Shown here: piece by piece, positions 9,678 through 19,466 of the stretch
Layout: every line of letters starts with the position of its first letter
How positions within the stretch are numbered: position 1 is the stretch's first letter
DNA from: CAYTGM01 sp964437365
GTDB taxonomy: Bacteria; Sumerlaeota; Sumerlaeia; SLMS01
Length of the DNA stretch: 64,000 nt
Reading direction: 5' to 3'
NCBI GenBank assembly: GCA_964437365.1
Contig: CAYTGM010000004.1
Span: 199,188-263,187, forward strand
Made by a program: the position numbers and the translations under genes
The notes under the pieces: model-generated
Databases searched by the model: none
Seen by the model: the letters and a program-made list of their open reading frames with translations, nothing else
What the model was told of the DNA's origin: nothing

Positions 9678-11025
9678 GGCACTGGTATCCCCCTGGTCAA
9701 GCAAGCTTGTCTCCACAGCGAAATCTCACTGGGTGATCATCGCGACCACACTCGTTGCACTTTGTTTGCGTATTGGATGGATGATATATACAAATCCTGT
9801 TCCTGTATCTGACTTCTGGGAATATTACGTTTTCGCGGAGAACCTGCTCGAGGAAGGATATCTGGGCTTTTCAGCCCCCTCAGCATATAGACTCCCCGGC
9901 TACCCTGCTTTTCTTGCTTTCCTGATGCTGTTCAGCAAGTCGGCGACATGGCTTGCAGCAGTAAACATTCTTCTATCAACAGCCAGTGTTGTTTTAATCT
10001 ACAGTCTCTCTAAATCTTTGTTCGGAACAACGACAGCGAGGATAGCAAGTCTGGCTACGGCATTGAACCCAACACTTGTTTATTTTTCTCCCATTCTGGC
10101 ATCTGAGCACCTGGCGATCCTGCTTCTCCTTTCAGGTATGATTCTCTTATTCAATGTGAGGATCAATTCTCAGTGGAAGCGCTATGGTATATATCTTATT
10201 GCAGGATTGTTATTCGGAGCGGCTGTGCTTGTAAGGGGAGCTGTCCTTTTCTACGCACCAGCTGTTTTACTCATACCGTATATATTAAAGAAACAGGACA
10301 GGAACCTTGCACTTACTCTTGGCCATTACGCTCGGTTTGTCATTTTCCTGACCATTGGCTTTGCCACCATGCTGGCTCCATGGATGATAAGAAATCGTAT
10401 TCAGGTTGGGACTGGTGCGGGTCTTACAACTGTTAGCGGACTCAATTTCTACTTTGCCCACAACGATGTCCGTTATGGTTATCATACCTTCGCAAAGAGT
10501 CCATTCAAGGACATGCCATATGCTTCCATGCAGGACCTTGTGATGAAAGGAGGTCCAGAAGCAGCGTTTCAACAAACTGCCTATAACGAGGGATGGAAAT
10601 ACATTAGAAATAGTGAGCTTTCTACTTTGATTTCGGACATATGGACCGGAACCGAAAAACTTTATCTTACCGACGGGAAGTATGCCGTTGAATGGAGCCT
10701 CCGGAGGCCTCGGGAAGGCAATAGTGGCAGTTACCCAATGGCGGATATATCGGGTACCAGTTTCTTTAAGAACACAACAAACTTTTGGTTTCTTCTCTTC
10801 TTCTCTCTAGTCCCCTTTTGTCTATTCGCTGCCTTTGCCAGGAGAAAAGCTGAAGCTTGTTTCATTCTATTATTTGTCGCAGGAAACTGGCTCGGCTATG
10901 CGGTCATATTCTGGGGAAAGGCAAGATACAGGTATGACCTGGAAATTCTTCTGACAACCCCTTTTGCTTTCATCGTGAGTGAAACGTGCAGGAGAATCAC
11001 TGTATTCTTCAGTTCGAAAAGTTGA
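9613..11025 (+). CDS. GT39/ArnT-like membrane glycosyltransferase (GT-C fold)
   Basis: Multi-pass membrane protein with about ten hydrophobic segments. The first is followed by a periplasmic loop containing SDFWEYYVFAENLLEEGYLG (D67 is the candidate catalytic base) and YRLPGYPAFLAFL, the standard layout of dolichyl-phosphate-mannose-type/ArnT transferases. It would use a polyprenyl-phosphate sugar on the periplasmic side. The true start is uncertain: TTG 9613 or GTG 9616 overlaps the peptidase gene by about 60 nt. A GGGGGGATAAGG sequence at 9668-9679 could serve a later non-ATG start. The overlap points to one transcript with the peptidase. Confidence 0.8.
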   Translation: MVIRRWILLHSTLQEIPKRGDKALVSPWSSKLVSTAKSHWVIIATTLVALCLRIGWMIYTNPVPVSDFWEYYVFAENLLEEGYLGFSAPSAYRLPGYPAFLAFLMLFSKSATWLAAVNILLSTASVVLIYSLSKSLFGTTTARIASLATALNPTLVYFSPILASEHLAILLLLSGMILLFNVRINSQWKRYGIYLIAGLLFGAAVLVRGAVLFYAPAVLLIPYILKKQDRNLALTLGHYARFVIFLTIGFATMLAPWMIRNRIQVGTGAGLTTVSGLNFYFAHNDVRYGYHTFAKSPFKDMPYASMQDLVMKGGPEAAFQQTAYNEGWKYIRNSELSTLISDIWTGTEKLYLTDGKYAVEWSLRRPREGNSGSYPMADISGTSFFKNTTNFWFLLFFSLVPFCLFAAFARRKAEACFILLFVAGNWLGYAVIFWGKARYRYDLEILLTTPFAFIVSETCRRITVFFSSKS

Positions 11026-11069
11026 TGAAAAAATCATTGTAACTCAGCTCTAATCATTCTCTTCCCTTG

Positions 11070-11099
11070 AAAATCCCAGGCACCAGAATGGGAGATTTT
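11070..11099 (+). terminator. Weak hairpin after the GT39-like gene
   Basis: AAAATCCCA pairs with TGG-GA-GATTTT through a 2-nt bulge, about 45 nt after the stop codon. The stem has only moderate GC. It may end the preceding transcript; the remaining 11100-11311 shows nothing recognisable. Confidence 0.25.
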
Positions 11100-11311
11100 A
11101 CATCCAGAAATCATTTGCCCGCTTGCTCTTCAGTCCTGAATCTTACTCTCAATATGAGACTTGATCACTGGACCAGATGCCTGAAGTGACCTGATAGTGA
11201 TTATGCTGTGAAGGAGTCCCCGTGCGGGATCTTTATTCAATTTTCGAGATAACTCGTGCTTATCATGCTTAATATAGCCCTATTTTCAACCTTGAGAGTT
11301 AGTGTCCAACT

Positions 11312-12217
11312 ATGTCGTTAATTATTCACTTGGGATCATGGAAATCGGGATCTACGCTCATTCAACAGAACCTGCGGACGAATAACAAGCAACTGCAAAA
11401 GGCCGGTGTTCGATTCATTGATCAAGGAGAGAAGCAATTTCTTGAGTTTCTCCCCTTTTACAGAAAAGCAATTAATGCGATTAAAGGTAATGTTCCCCAA
11501 ACAGATGAGATCGTGACTGCATCTGCAGAGAAATTTTGGGAGCTGGGAAACCCAGACAAGCATAATGCTGTTGTTCATTCGTGGGAGGTGTTTCTGGGAC
11601 ACCCATTTAATACGTCTAAAAATCAGATGTACCATGCAGAAGCCACAGCCGCGTGGTTCGAAAGAATTCTGGGTCAGCATAAGCCACTATTTGTGATCTA
11701 TCTCCGCCGCCAGGCAGATTTCATTGAGGCGATGTACAATCAAGAAGTAAGCAAGGGAAGGTTTCTTGGTTCGATTGAAGATTTCCTTGAGGAATTCTGC
11801 CAAAGGTCCCTTTCCTGGCGTCCAACCGTCGAACCGTTTGTTAGCAGGTTCGGTTTAGATAACGTCAAAGTAATACCATTTGAAGTAGTCAAAAGGGATC
11901 CCGAAAAATTCGTTGATGATTTTGTAGATCTCTTTCTCAATGAGAAACTCGAAAAGAAACTACTTCACTCGAATCCCAGTTTGTCTGAAAAGGCCACCAA
12001 AATTGCGCTCGCAGCTTATCCACATCTTGAACAGAATGAAAGGGTGTTACTCGAGAAGTTTCTTAGGACGAATTTTTCCAACAAAACACATGGGCGCTGT
12101 GACTTCCTTGGCCCATTACGTCGGGCTTACATCTTCGAGTCGACTCAAGAAGAGAACCGAAGACTCTTCGAAGATTTCATCCCAAGCTTCGATCCCACAG
12201 AATTCGGGTATTGTTAA
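11312..12217 (+). CDS. Sulfotransferase-family protein
   Basis: A cytoplasmic PAPS-dependent sulfotransferase fold is suggested by the N-terminal phosphosulfate-binding loop LGSWKSGSTLIQ (residues 7-18) and the 3'-phosphate-binding segment VIYLRRQADFIEAMYNQEV. The 301-residue size fits bacterial carbohydrate sulfotransferases. The stop codon is one base before the ATG of the polysaccharide deacetylase gene, and acyl-transfer genes follow. This places it in a polysaccharide decoration block and suggests a sulfated surface glycan. The substrate cannot be read from the sequence. Confidence 0.8.
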   Translation: MSLIIHLGSWKSGSTLIQQNLRTNNKQLQKAGVRFIDQGEKQFLEFLPFYRKAINAIKGNVPQTDEIVTASAEKFWELGNPDKHNAVVHSWEVFLGHPFNTSKNQMYHAEATAAWFERILGQHKPLFVIYLRRQADFIEAMYNQEVSKGRFLGSIEDFLEEFCQRSLSWRPTVEPFVSRFGLDNVKVIPFEVVKRDPEKFVDDFVDLFLNEKLEKKLLHSNPSLSEKATKIALAAYPHLEQNERVLLEKFLRTNFSNKTHGRCDFLGPLRRAYIFESTQEENRRLFEDFIPSFDPTEFGYC

Positions 12218-12218
12218 T

Positions 12219-13793
12219 ATGCCTCCTTTCTCACTTCCAATAACCCACCTTGGAGAAATAAGAGGCAAAATTGTCTTCTCAGATAATTCGTCTCCCGACA
12301 CCTCTCCTCAAGACAAAGGCGAGATAAGAATTCAAAACAACGATATCTCATCTTTGACCGCTACGCTTTCGCATTCAATAGATCTGACCGGAAAGAAGAA
12401 GCTGAAGCTGAGGCTGGACCCTGGTTCCTATTTCTTTAGAGCTACTTTGAATTGTAGCCCCGAACTCAAGGTTCGCATTCTGATCCACGAAGAGCGCGCT
12501 GGAGCTTCAACTCGGACACGTGAATTTTCCTGCAACAATGGTAAAGTCAGAGGAGGCCTCGAGATAGCCTTTGATCGCTCCGAGGTTTTCATTGAGTTTA
12601 GACTTGAAGGAAAAGGTCAGTTGCTACTGAATGGAAGCTCGATCTCATTTGAACATGCCGAACGCCCGGTTGGGATGCTGTTCTCCAACAACCAAACTTT
12701 ACCCTTTTTTCGAAGCAGTTCTCCCAACCCTCCTCATTTCTTTGAGCCTTGCTCTTTTCTCCCCGAAACTCCCGAGGAGTGGTACCGCCCTTCAATGTCC
12801 ACGGTTGATGGGAACGGCAACTCGGGCCAGAATACAGTTGTTTTTCTGACGATTGATACCGAGGATACTTACTTTGATCGCCCCCGTCTGATTACCGGTG
12901 AAGGGATCCCAAATGCACGTGCCTTGGATTCAATCATGACGGCCTTCGAAGAGCGAGGATTCAAGGGGACATTTTTCCTTAATATTTACGAACACCTGAA
13001 TTACAAGGAACCCCATATTGAGAGGATTGCCCGAGAGATTAGTGAGCGAGGGCATGCGGTAGATTTACATATACACCCAACAAAGTTCCACAAATGGTTT
13101 CATCGCAATATCACCCACTACTCGAAGGAACAGCAGAAGGAGCTCCTTCTCTATGGCAAAAACAAGATAAAAGAATGGACTGGGCAGGATACAATTACTT
13201 TCAGAGCAGGAGGCTTTAATTACAATGAAGCCACATTGAAGGCACTGGAGGAAACTGGATTCCGAATTGACTCCTCTTATAACCATACTCACGTCCCTGA
13301 GAGACTACTGGGACATCGTGCAACCATGCCCTACCAACTTGGAGAATTAGTCGAAGTACCTCTTTGTTACTCACCTCTTGTCATTTATGGTGGCAAAGGT
13401 TTCAAACATAGCTGGTTGGATATTAATGCCTTAAGGGACGATGAATTGATTGCTCACTTTGATGCACTTAGACAGTTCGAAGCTCCTTTTGTCACTCTTA
13501 TAATGCATAGTTTCTCCTTTATACGAAAAATGCGGTTCCAGAACCAGAGACGCCCAGCCGCAGAGCATCCAGACGGATTTCTCTTTAGGAGTGATTTTGA
13601 TCAGTATCAGGGTTATGTCGATATATATGAAGCCAATGAACCAATATATGAAAGATTCATTAAATTTCTGGATCACCTTGTGGAATCTGATGGCGTTGAA
13701 GTTGCAGCGATGGGAGATCGCATAACGGACCTGGAGTCTTCCGCCGCAAATAAACCAGGTGTTGAAAAAATACCTATCATTCGCAGAAACTAA
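12219..13793 (+). CDS. Polysaccharide deacetylase-family protein with N-terminal beta domain
   Basis: A 524-residue protein. The first about 200 residues form a beta-rich region that I do not recognise. The NodB-homology region begins at TIDTEDTYF (near 212), with the metal-site-like DLHIHPTKFH (282-291) and RAGGFNYN (329 onward). These are typical of CE4-like deacetylases acting on amino sugars. The frame is open into the preceding gene, but the ATG at 12219, immediately after the sulfotransferase stop, is the sensible start. There is no signal peptide, so it may act in the cytoplasm or be a catalytically divergent member. Confidence 0.82.
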   Translation: MPPFSLPITHLGEIRGKIVFSDNSSPDTSPQDKGEIRIQNNDISSLTATLSHSIDLTGKKKLKLRLDPGSYFFRATLNCSPELKVRILIHEERAGASTRTREFSCNNGKVRGGLEIAFDRSEVFIEFRLEGKGQLLLNGSSISFEHAERPVGMLFSNNQTLPFFRSSSPNPPHFFEPCSFLPETPEEWYRPSMSTVDGNGNSGQNTVVFLTIDTEDTYFDRPRLITGEGIPNARALDSIMTAFEERGFKGTFFLNIYEHLNYKEPHIERIAREISERGHAVDLHIHPTKFHKWFHRNITHYSKEQQKELLLYGKNKIKEWTGQDTITFRAGGFNYNEATLKALEETGFRIDSSYNHTHVPERLLGHRATMPYQLGELVEVPLCYSPLVIYGGKGFKHSWLDINALRDDELIAHFDALRQFEAPFVTLIMHSFSFIRKMRFQNQRRPAAEHPDGFLFRSDFDQYQGYVDIYEANEPIYERFIKFLDHLVESDGVEVAAMGDRITDLESSAANKPGVEKIPIIRRN

Positions 13794-13817
13794 AGACTCT
13801 TATTTCGAGACCTACTT

Positions 13818-14960
13818 GTGGATTTTTTGACACTCACGTATATACTTGCCATCTTAGCACTTACGGTTCTTGGCCTGCTCAGACAGAAAAAAAAGGGAAG
13901 CAGTGCGGGAAGCCCTGTTGTCCTTTTCGTCATTTTCTTCCTTTCAGTTATTCTCACTTCAGCAACATTAGGATACGGTGTCGACAAACTTAATTTAGTT
14001 GAAAATCACTGGGGAAGTAGACTGCGTAAAACAATTCAACAAGATTATGCTCAAAAAGTTGAAGCAAGAAATAAGAATTTAATCATCATTGACGGAGGCA
14101 GTTGGGCTGCGAGAGGTATCGATGGTGATTACCTGCAATCTATTTTGAAATCTGAAGGGTACGAGGTAACACTTGTCCAATTGACGCTTCCCGGTGCCAA
14201 CCATTTTGAAAGATATAACCTTCACAATCAATTTCTGAATCATGCACTGGAACTGGATGCAAATTACCTGAGGGAAGCCAACGTTGTACTTCTTCGTGAA
14301 CTTCACAGGGGTTACGATAAGCATCCACTCGCTCAGTTTCCACAGAACACTCTGGCAAACAGAAACGTAGCGTATTTAAGTCCATCAAATACAGTTGCTG
14401 CGATACGAGCCTGGGTTATGCGGATGGGAGAAGGCATGGAAGAAAAGGACGAGCTCACCGGCGCTCTCCTGCGTGATGTACTCGTCGCCTCCCTGATCAA
14501 TTTCTTCCAAATTGGGCGGCTGGAGAATCTAGAACCACTTTCTGAAATTCCGTCTCTACCTTCTTATCATCCTCATGAAAAAGCGCGTGACGAATATAGA
14601 GGAATGGACTGGATCATTAATGAGTATAAGCGAAGTCGTGATGAAACCGAACGCCATGAGCAATATGCTTGGATAAAAAACATCAAAGAAAAGCGTCTGG
14701 AATCGCTGTATCAAGGAATTGTGGACGAGGACTTGTTATTCACGCCACCAGCAATCCATGCTGCTTCCATGCATTATGCACAGGACTATTCAACTGAAAA
14801 CCCTGAGGTTTCAATAATACTTCCAAACTTAGAACTATACGAAAAACTTGATGGACAAAGATTCTGGGCCGACATTCAACACCTAATGGAAGACGGGGCC
14901 AAAGTTTATACGGAATGGCTTGCTCAGCAGATATTGAACAAAAGGGTTCTGATAAAGTAA
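13818..14960 (+). CDS. Membrane-anchored SGNH-like hydrolase/acyltransferase, paralogue 1
   Basis: Two N-terminal membrane helices (about 4-20 and 32-55) are followed by an SGNH-like periplasmic domain. The likely nucleophile is S95 in DGGSWAARG, an oxyanion-type motif is GANHFER (N128), and the C-terminal dyad is D352-x-x-H355 in WADIQHL. It is a close paralogue of the next gene, with catalytic residues at identical numbers. A nearby MBOAT suggests an AlgJ/AlgX- or PatB-like role: accepting an acyl group from the MBOAT and transferring it to a polysaccharide. The start is a GTG. The family name is not certain. Confidence 0.7.
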   Translation: MDFLTLTYILAILALTVLGLLRQKKKGSSAGSPVVLFVIFFLSVILTSATLGYGVDKLNLVENHWGSRLRKTIQQDYAQKVEARNKNLIIIDGGSWAARGIDGDYLQSILKSEGYEVTLVQLTLPGANHFERYNLHNQFLNHALELDANYLREANVVLLRELHRGYDKHPLAQFPQNTLANRNVAYLSPSNTVAAIRAWVMRMGEGMEEKDELTGALLRDVLVASLINFFQIGRLENLEPLSEIPSLPSYHPHEKARDEYRGMDWIINEYKRSRDETERHEQYAWIKNIKEKRLESLYQGIVDEDLLFTPPAIHAASMHYAQDYSTENPEVSIILPNLELYEKLDGQRFWADIQHLMEDGAKVYTEWLAQQILNKRVLIK

Positions 14961-15121
14961 GTTTCTTGCCCGAGATTAGTCACAGGAATTTGTTTAGAGC
15001 TTCGAGGAGAATTTGCAACAGGTTATTATAGTTTGAGGTTGCCCGTCCCGAAGTAAACTAATGATTTTTTCCGTATCATCTAAAGACATGCTGAGAAGAA
15101 TAGAAGAGGTTATCAAATATC

Positions 15122-16288
15122 ATGGATCCTGAGAACATCGTTATTGCAGTTGCTGCATTTTCGCTCGTTCTCTTGGGGTCATTCCAGGGTTCTAAGGGCA
15201 AAGGGAAAGCTGGCCGACCAATTATTGCTTTTTCATTATTTGTCCTGGCACTTTCTTGTACGTCAGCTTTATCTAGATTCAGCCTAACTTACTGGGGTTT
15301 TACCGAAGATGTTGCACCTGCAAGGCTTGAACACTATCTGACTGAAGCAAATAGTGAATTATCTAACCGCCGTTATGAGAATATCATTATTTTCGATGGG
15401 GGGAGCTATTCTGCACGTGGACTTGATGGAAACCTATTGGAGAGTTTGATCAGACAAGAAGGATATGACCTCAAGGTGATACAAGTCACTCTAGCAGGGG
15501 CCAATCATTTCGAAAGGTTCACGGTCCATCAAGGATTGGTATCCTCGTGGGACAAAGCAATCAAAGAGAATCTAGTGGAATCGAATGTCATATTTGCTCA
15601 AGAAGTGAACCAGAATTATGACAAGAATCCGCTCTCGCAATTTGAGCGAGATGGTATCTCTGACCGCTCGCTCTATTATTTGTCGATTTCCAATTTTTAC
15701 TGGGCAACAAAGGCTCTTTTTTCCAGATCAAGAGAGGAGCAATATGAGGAAATTGAGACCACACTATCTGTTCTTCTTGCAGCCGCCAAGACAGCCCTAA
15801 TGAATTTCTTCCAAATAGGAAGACTTGAATCTCTGCGTCCAAGATCGAGCTTAGACCCGCTGAGAGCTTTTGTCCCTCAAAGTAAGGCAAGAGTACAATA
15901 CGAGGGCTACGAAACGTTAATCCCTGAATTGGAACAACCATATGAATCGATCGCTAAGGAGAAGCCCTATTCATGGCTTGAAGAAGTTCGGAATTACAGG
16001 CTTGATCTATTATATGGGAATTTAATTAACCGCGAACTTTTGTATCAGCCACCTTCTCTGTGGGGATCGGCCCTTTCCTATACAGCATCTTTCGAGCGTC
16101 AGGATAGTTCACTTGCAGTAATAAAACCGGACTTAGATCTTTATCAACGTCCTGATGGGGTAGACTTCTGGGCAGACCGTGGACATCTACTTGATTCTGG
16201 TGCTCGAGTCTATACAGAATGGTTAGCTGAAGAGATTATCAGCAGCAACCTTCTTGTGCAAAAAGACCAAAGGGAGGACCCACTTTAG
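15122..16288 (+). CDS. Membrane-anchored SGNH-like hydrolase/acyltransferase, paralogue 2
   Basis: It has the same architecture as the preceding gene: two N-terminal membrane helices, S95 in DGGSYSARG, GANHFER, and D352/H355 in WADRGHL. The two proteins align over their whole length without large gaps, so they arose by duplication. The ATG has a GAAGAGG about 10 nt upstream. Its stop TAG shares one base with the GTG start of the MBOAT gene, strong evidence for coupled expression. A terminal O-acyltransferase acting on the exported glycan is the likely role. Confidence 0.72.
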   Translation: MDPENIVIAVAAFSLVLLGSFQGSKGKGKAGRPIIAFSLFVLALSCTSALSRFSLTYWGFTEDVAPARLEHYLTEANSELSNRRYENIIIFDGGSYSARGLDGNLLESLIRQEGYDLKVIQVTLAGANHFERFTVHQGLVSSWDKAIKENLVESNVIFAQEVNQNYDKNPLSQFERDGISDRSLYYLSISNFYWATKALFSRSREEQYEEIETTLSVLLAAAKTALMNFFQIGRLESLRPRSSLDPLRAFVPQSKARVQYEGYETLIPELEQPYESIAKEKPYSWLEEVRNYRLDLLYGNLINRELLYQPPSLWGSALSYTASFERQDSSLAVIKPDLDLYQRPDGVDFWADRGHLLDSGARVYTEWLAEEIISSNLLVQKDQREDPL

Positions 16289-17733
16289 TGATATTCACAT
16301 CCTTTGATTTCCTAATCTTCTTCTTAATTTTACTAATATTATATTTTACTCTGCGTGGTCGTTTAGTTAGACAGTGGATCCTTCTTATTGCAAGCTTTGT
16401 ATTTTATGGTTGGTGGGATGTCCGATTTCTTGCATTGATCGGATTGGTCATCCTTACCTCTTATGGTGCAGCTCAAGGGTTTCAACGATTTCCAACTCAT
16501 CGAAAAAAAATATTAATCTTCTCCCTTTCAATAACACTCGGCGTCCTGGGAGTCTTCAAATACTTCGGCTTCTTCGCAGACAATCTGCAGGCATTGCTTT
16601 CTTCAGTGGGGGTCGAATCTGAATTCACCCTTATAAATATAATACTGCCCGTAGGCGTAAGCTTTTATACTTTTCAGGGAATAAGCTATATAGTAGATGT
16701 ATATCGTAAAGATATACCTGCAGAAACGAACCTTCTCCGTGTCGCACTTTACATCGCATTCTTTCCACAGTTGGTGGCAGGGCCAATTGTAAGAGCGACA
16801 GAATTCATACCTCAACTAGAGACTCAAAGAACTGTCACTGGCGAAGATGTTTCAACAGGCGTTCGTGAGGTTTTGATTGGTTTAATCTACAAAGCTATTT
16901 TTGCTGACCGCATCGCTATATATGTGGATCAGGTCTTCGCAGATATCCACGCATATGACAATGTCTCTATCTGGATCGCTTCTTTTGGATTCTACTCCCA
17001 GATCTACTTCGACTTTGCAGGCTACTCACTAATGGCAATTGGTTTTGCGAGGTTGCTTGGCTACAACTTAAGTGAGAACTTCAATTATCCCTACCTCGCT
17101 ATATCAATTACAGATTTCTGGCGTCGTTGGCATATTTCGCTTTCCTCATGGCTACGTGATTATCTCTACATCCCTTTGGGTGGTAACCGTAATGGGCTGC
17201 TCATGCAAAACCGTAACCTGATGTTAACGATGCTGCTGGGAGGGTTGTGGCACGGAGCAAGTTGGAACTTTGTTATCTGGGGAGCATTACATGGGATCGC
17301 TCTTGTCACACATAAGCTCTATGTAATGTGGAGAAGTTCTGCTGATGATAAGAGTGTCGAAAAAGACACGCGTTCCTTCCCTCGCCTTGCCTTCATGGGT
17401 GCAGGGATTATCTTTGCCTGGGCGGTAACTCAACTTTTCGTATTTTTTTGTTGGGTTCCATTTCGTCTACCAAGTTTCTCGGAGACATGGCTTGCTATTC
17501 AAGCAATGCTATTTTTGCGCGAAGACCTGGAATTAGAAAGAGTATTGGTTCCTTGGGCCATGTTTTTGCCTGTTTGGGTAGATGCATTTATACTTGGTAA
17601 CCGCTTTCGATTTGAACGCTGGCTACCAGAGTGTAACTTATATATCCGAGTTGCGTTAATGGGAGCTATATTTGCTCTTTTGCTCATGCTAGTTCCCCTC
17701 GGAGTTAAGGCATTTATATATTTCCAATTCTAG
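16288..17733 (+). CDS. MBOAT-family membrane O-acyltransferase (AlgI/PatA-like)
   Basis: Multi-pass inner-membrane acyltransferase that moves acetyl (or acyl) groups from the cytoplasm to a periplasmic partner. Family motifs are FYGWWDVRFL near the N-terminus, DFWRRWHISLSSWLRDYLYI then PLGGNR (H282), and LLGGLWHGASWNFVIWG with the invariant H322. At 481 residues it is full length. The start is a GTG with a strong AGGGAGGA site, overlapping the upstream SGNH stop by one base. Together these genes form a two-part glycan acylation module. Confidence 0.93.
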   Translation: MIFTSFDFLIFFLILLILYFTLRGRLVRQWILLIASFVFYGWWDVRFLALIGLVILTSYGAAQGFQRFPTHRKKILIFSLSITLGVLGVFKYFGFFADNLQALLSSVGVESEFTLINIILPVGVSFYTFQGISYIVDVYRKDIPAETNLLRVALYIAFFPQLVAGPIVRATEFIPQLETQRTVTGEDVSTGVREVLIGLIYKAIFADRIAIYVDQVFADIHAYDNVSIWIASFGFYSQIYFDFAGYSLMAIGFARLLGYNLSENFNYPYLAISITDFWRRWHISLSSWLRDYLYIPLGGNRNGLLMQNRNLMLTMLLGGLWHGASWNFVIWGALHGIALVTHKLYVMWRSSADDKSVEKDTRSFPRLAFMGAGIIFAWAVTQLFVFFCWVPFRLPSFSETWLAIQAMLFLREDLELERVLVPWAMFLPVWVDAFILGNRFRFERWLPECNLYIRVALMGAIFALLLMLVPLGVKAFIYFQF

Positions 17734-17789
17734 TTATCGAAATCACTCAGAAAAAAATCCTGTACGCGTCCGTTAAGTTATCCAACATA

Positions 17790-18605
17790 TTATAAATTCT
17801 TCCTAGCTTCTCGATTGCTAGCGATCGTTTCCTTGTATTGAGTCAAAACCGTCTCTGAATCTCCAATCATATGGATACTTCCTTTGTTGATCCATATACA
17901 ACTCTTGCACATCTTTTTGATACTATTAAGATTATGAGAGATCAAAACTATACATTTGCAGCTTCCCATCATTCCAGCGAGTCTGTCTTCACACTTTTGC
18001 CTGAATTCTCTGTCTCCCACACTCAGGATCTCATCAAGTATCAAAATCTCGGGCCTGATCGATGAGGCGATAGAAAATGCTAATCTTGATTTCATTCCGC
18101 TGGAATATGTTGCGACAGGTTCGTCAAAAAAATCACCTAACTCTGAAAAGTCTATGATCTCTGGGATCATCGATTCGATGTCGGAGCGGGAAAAACCTAG
18201 AAAAGCCCCAAAATAGAAGGTATTATCTCTACCTGTCATATTCTGCTGGAACATACCACCAAGAGAAAGAAGGGCACTCACTTTACCGTTGATCATGACC
18301 TCACCCTCATCAGGTTCAAAAATCCTTGAAAGCACCAGACTAAGGGTACTTTTCCCTGCTCCATTTCGCCCTACAACGCCAACGACCTCTCCCTCGTAAA
18401 CCTTGAAATTGAGATTGCGCAAGGCCCAGAAGCCTTTATCTAAGCCGCCTTTGCCATAGAGCCTCTTAAACAGGCTGCGCTTCTTCAGCTTGGGATAATA
18501 CAAACCCAGATTCTTTGCTTCAATGATGACTTTTTTTTCAGACTCAACCAAAGTGGCTGAAGTGTTTACCTGTAAGTCTTGCTCTTTTTTTTCGCGGATA
18601 TCCAT
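17790..18605 (-). CDS. Polysaccharide ABC exporter ATP-binding protein (Wzt/KpsT/TagH-like)
   Basis: Nucleotide-binding subunit of an ABC-2 polysaccharide exporter. Walker A is GRNGAGKS (79-86), the signature region is TYSSGMKSRLAFSIASSI, and Walker B is EILILDEILSVGD, the Wzt/TagH version. At 271 residues it lacks the C-terminal carbohydrate-binding domain of O9a-type Wzt that recognises a modified chain end. It is last in a four-gene operon, 5 nt after the permease gene. It is convergent with the MBOAT gene. Confidence 0.93.
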   Translation of the reverse strand: MDIREKKEQDLQVNTSATLVESEKKVIIEAKNLGLYYPKLKKRSLFKRLYGKGGLDKGFWALRNLNFKVYEGEVVGVVGRNGAGKSTLSLVLSRIFEPDEGEVMINGKVSALLSLGGMFQQNMTGRDNTFYFGAFLGFSRSDIESMIPEIIDFSELGDFFDEPVATYSSGMKSRLAFSIASSIRPEILILDEILSVGDREFRQKCEDRLAGMMGSCKCIVLISHNLNSIKKMCKSCIWINKGSIHMIGDSETVLTQYKETIASNREARKNL

Positions 18606-18610
18606 AATAT

Positions 18611-19417
18611 TCAGGCAATCGACATTTTGAGTAATTTCCGATCCAGTCTGCGATATACTTTAAATCCCAAATAGCAGAATAAGATCGCATGAATAGAAAG
18701 GATAGCATACCACCAAAGCGGAATAGCTTCAGGTGACCAAATTGCCATTCGATACCCTGAAAACAGCATCGCAAAAGGATTTAGAACAATATATGCCATA
18801 TAGACATCTGGATTCCATGATAAGAACCTCCAAATTAGATCTAAACCATAGAGAGAGGGACTAAGGTAAAATCCGAGCCGCACAATGTGTGTTGTGTAGA
18901 GATTGAGATCATAAACAAAGCCTCCGAGGCAAGCAGAGAGCAATGAGATCCCAACCATCAAAACCGATTGAATTATGAAGAGAGGGATTAATTGTAAAGC
19001 GAATATAGAGGCCTCACAGCCGAGCAAGACTGCGATGACAAACAGGGAAATTAAACCAAAAAGAAACAGGACACCTTCCTCTATTACGAGCGCTATCGGA
19101 AGTACGATGGTTGGGAAAGGAATAGATCGCATCGTCGGTCCATGCGCCTTGAATATCTTAACACCGTTTGAGAGACATCTCGAAAAGAACTTCCAGCTCA
19201 TCACTGCACACCCGATGAATACGGGATAAGGTTCGTAACTGTGTGTCCCTCGAATGACACTGAAGACGATCCAGTACACTAACACCGTTAGAATAGGATC
19301 AACGAGCCACCATAAAACTCCAAGCCTGTTGTCTACGGTAGTAGCCTTCAAACGAAAGCGAACGACTTCGTAGACAAGCTTTCGTTTCTCAATTAAGTTT
19401 GTGAGGTTTGACTTCAT
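18611..19417 (-). CDS. Polysaccharide ABC exporter permease (Wzm/TagG-like)
   Basis: 268-residue ABC-2-type permease with six hydrophobic segments. The N-terminal RLGVLWWLVDPILTVLVYWI and the later VRLGFYLSPSLYGLDLI with NPFAMLFSGYRMAIW are characteristic of O-polysaccharide/teichoic acid exporters. It pairs with the ATPase encoded 5 nt downstream to move a lipid-linked glycan across the inner membrane. Confidence 0.92.
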   Translation of the reverse strand: MKSNLTNLIEKRKLVYEVVRFRLKATTVDNRLGVLWWLVDPILTVLVYWIVFSVIRGTHSYEPYPVFIGCAVMSWKFFSRCLSNGVKIFKAHGPTMRSIPFPTIVLPIALVIEEGVLFLFGLISLFVIAVLLGCEASIFALQLIPLFIIQSVLMVGISLLSACLGGFVYDLNLYTTHIVRLGFYLSPSLYGLDLIWRFLSWNPDVYMAYIVLNPFAMLFSGYRMAIWSPEAIPLWWYAILSIHAILFCYLGFKVYRRLDRKLLKMSIA

Positions 19418-19466
19418 TCAAATATTAGTAGCTTTGAATTGCAGTTCATTTATGACAACGCTTGAT

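Noticed and set aside
11940..12218. N-terminal extension of the polysaccharide deacetylase
   Set aside because: This in-frame stretch lies inside the sulfotransferase gene in another frame and has no domain character; the ATG at 12219 directly after the sulfotransferase stop is the natural start.
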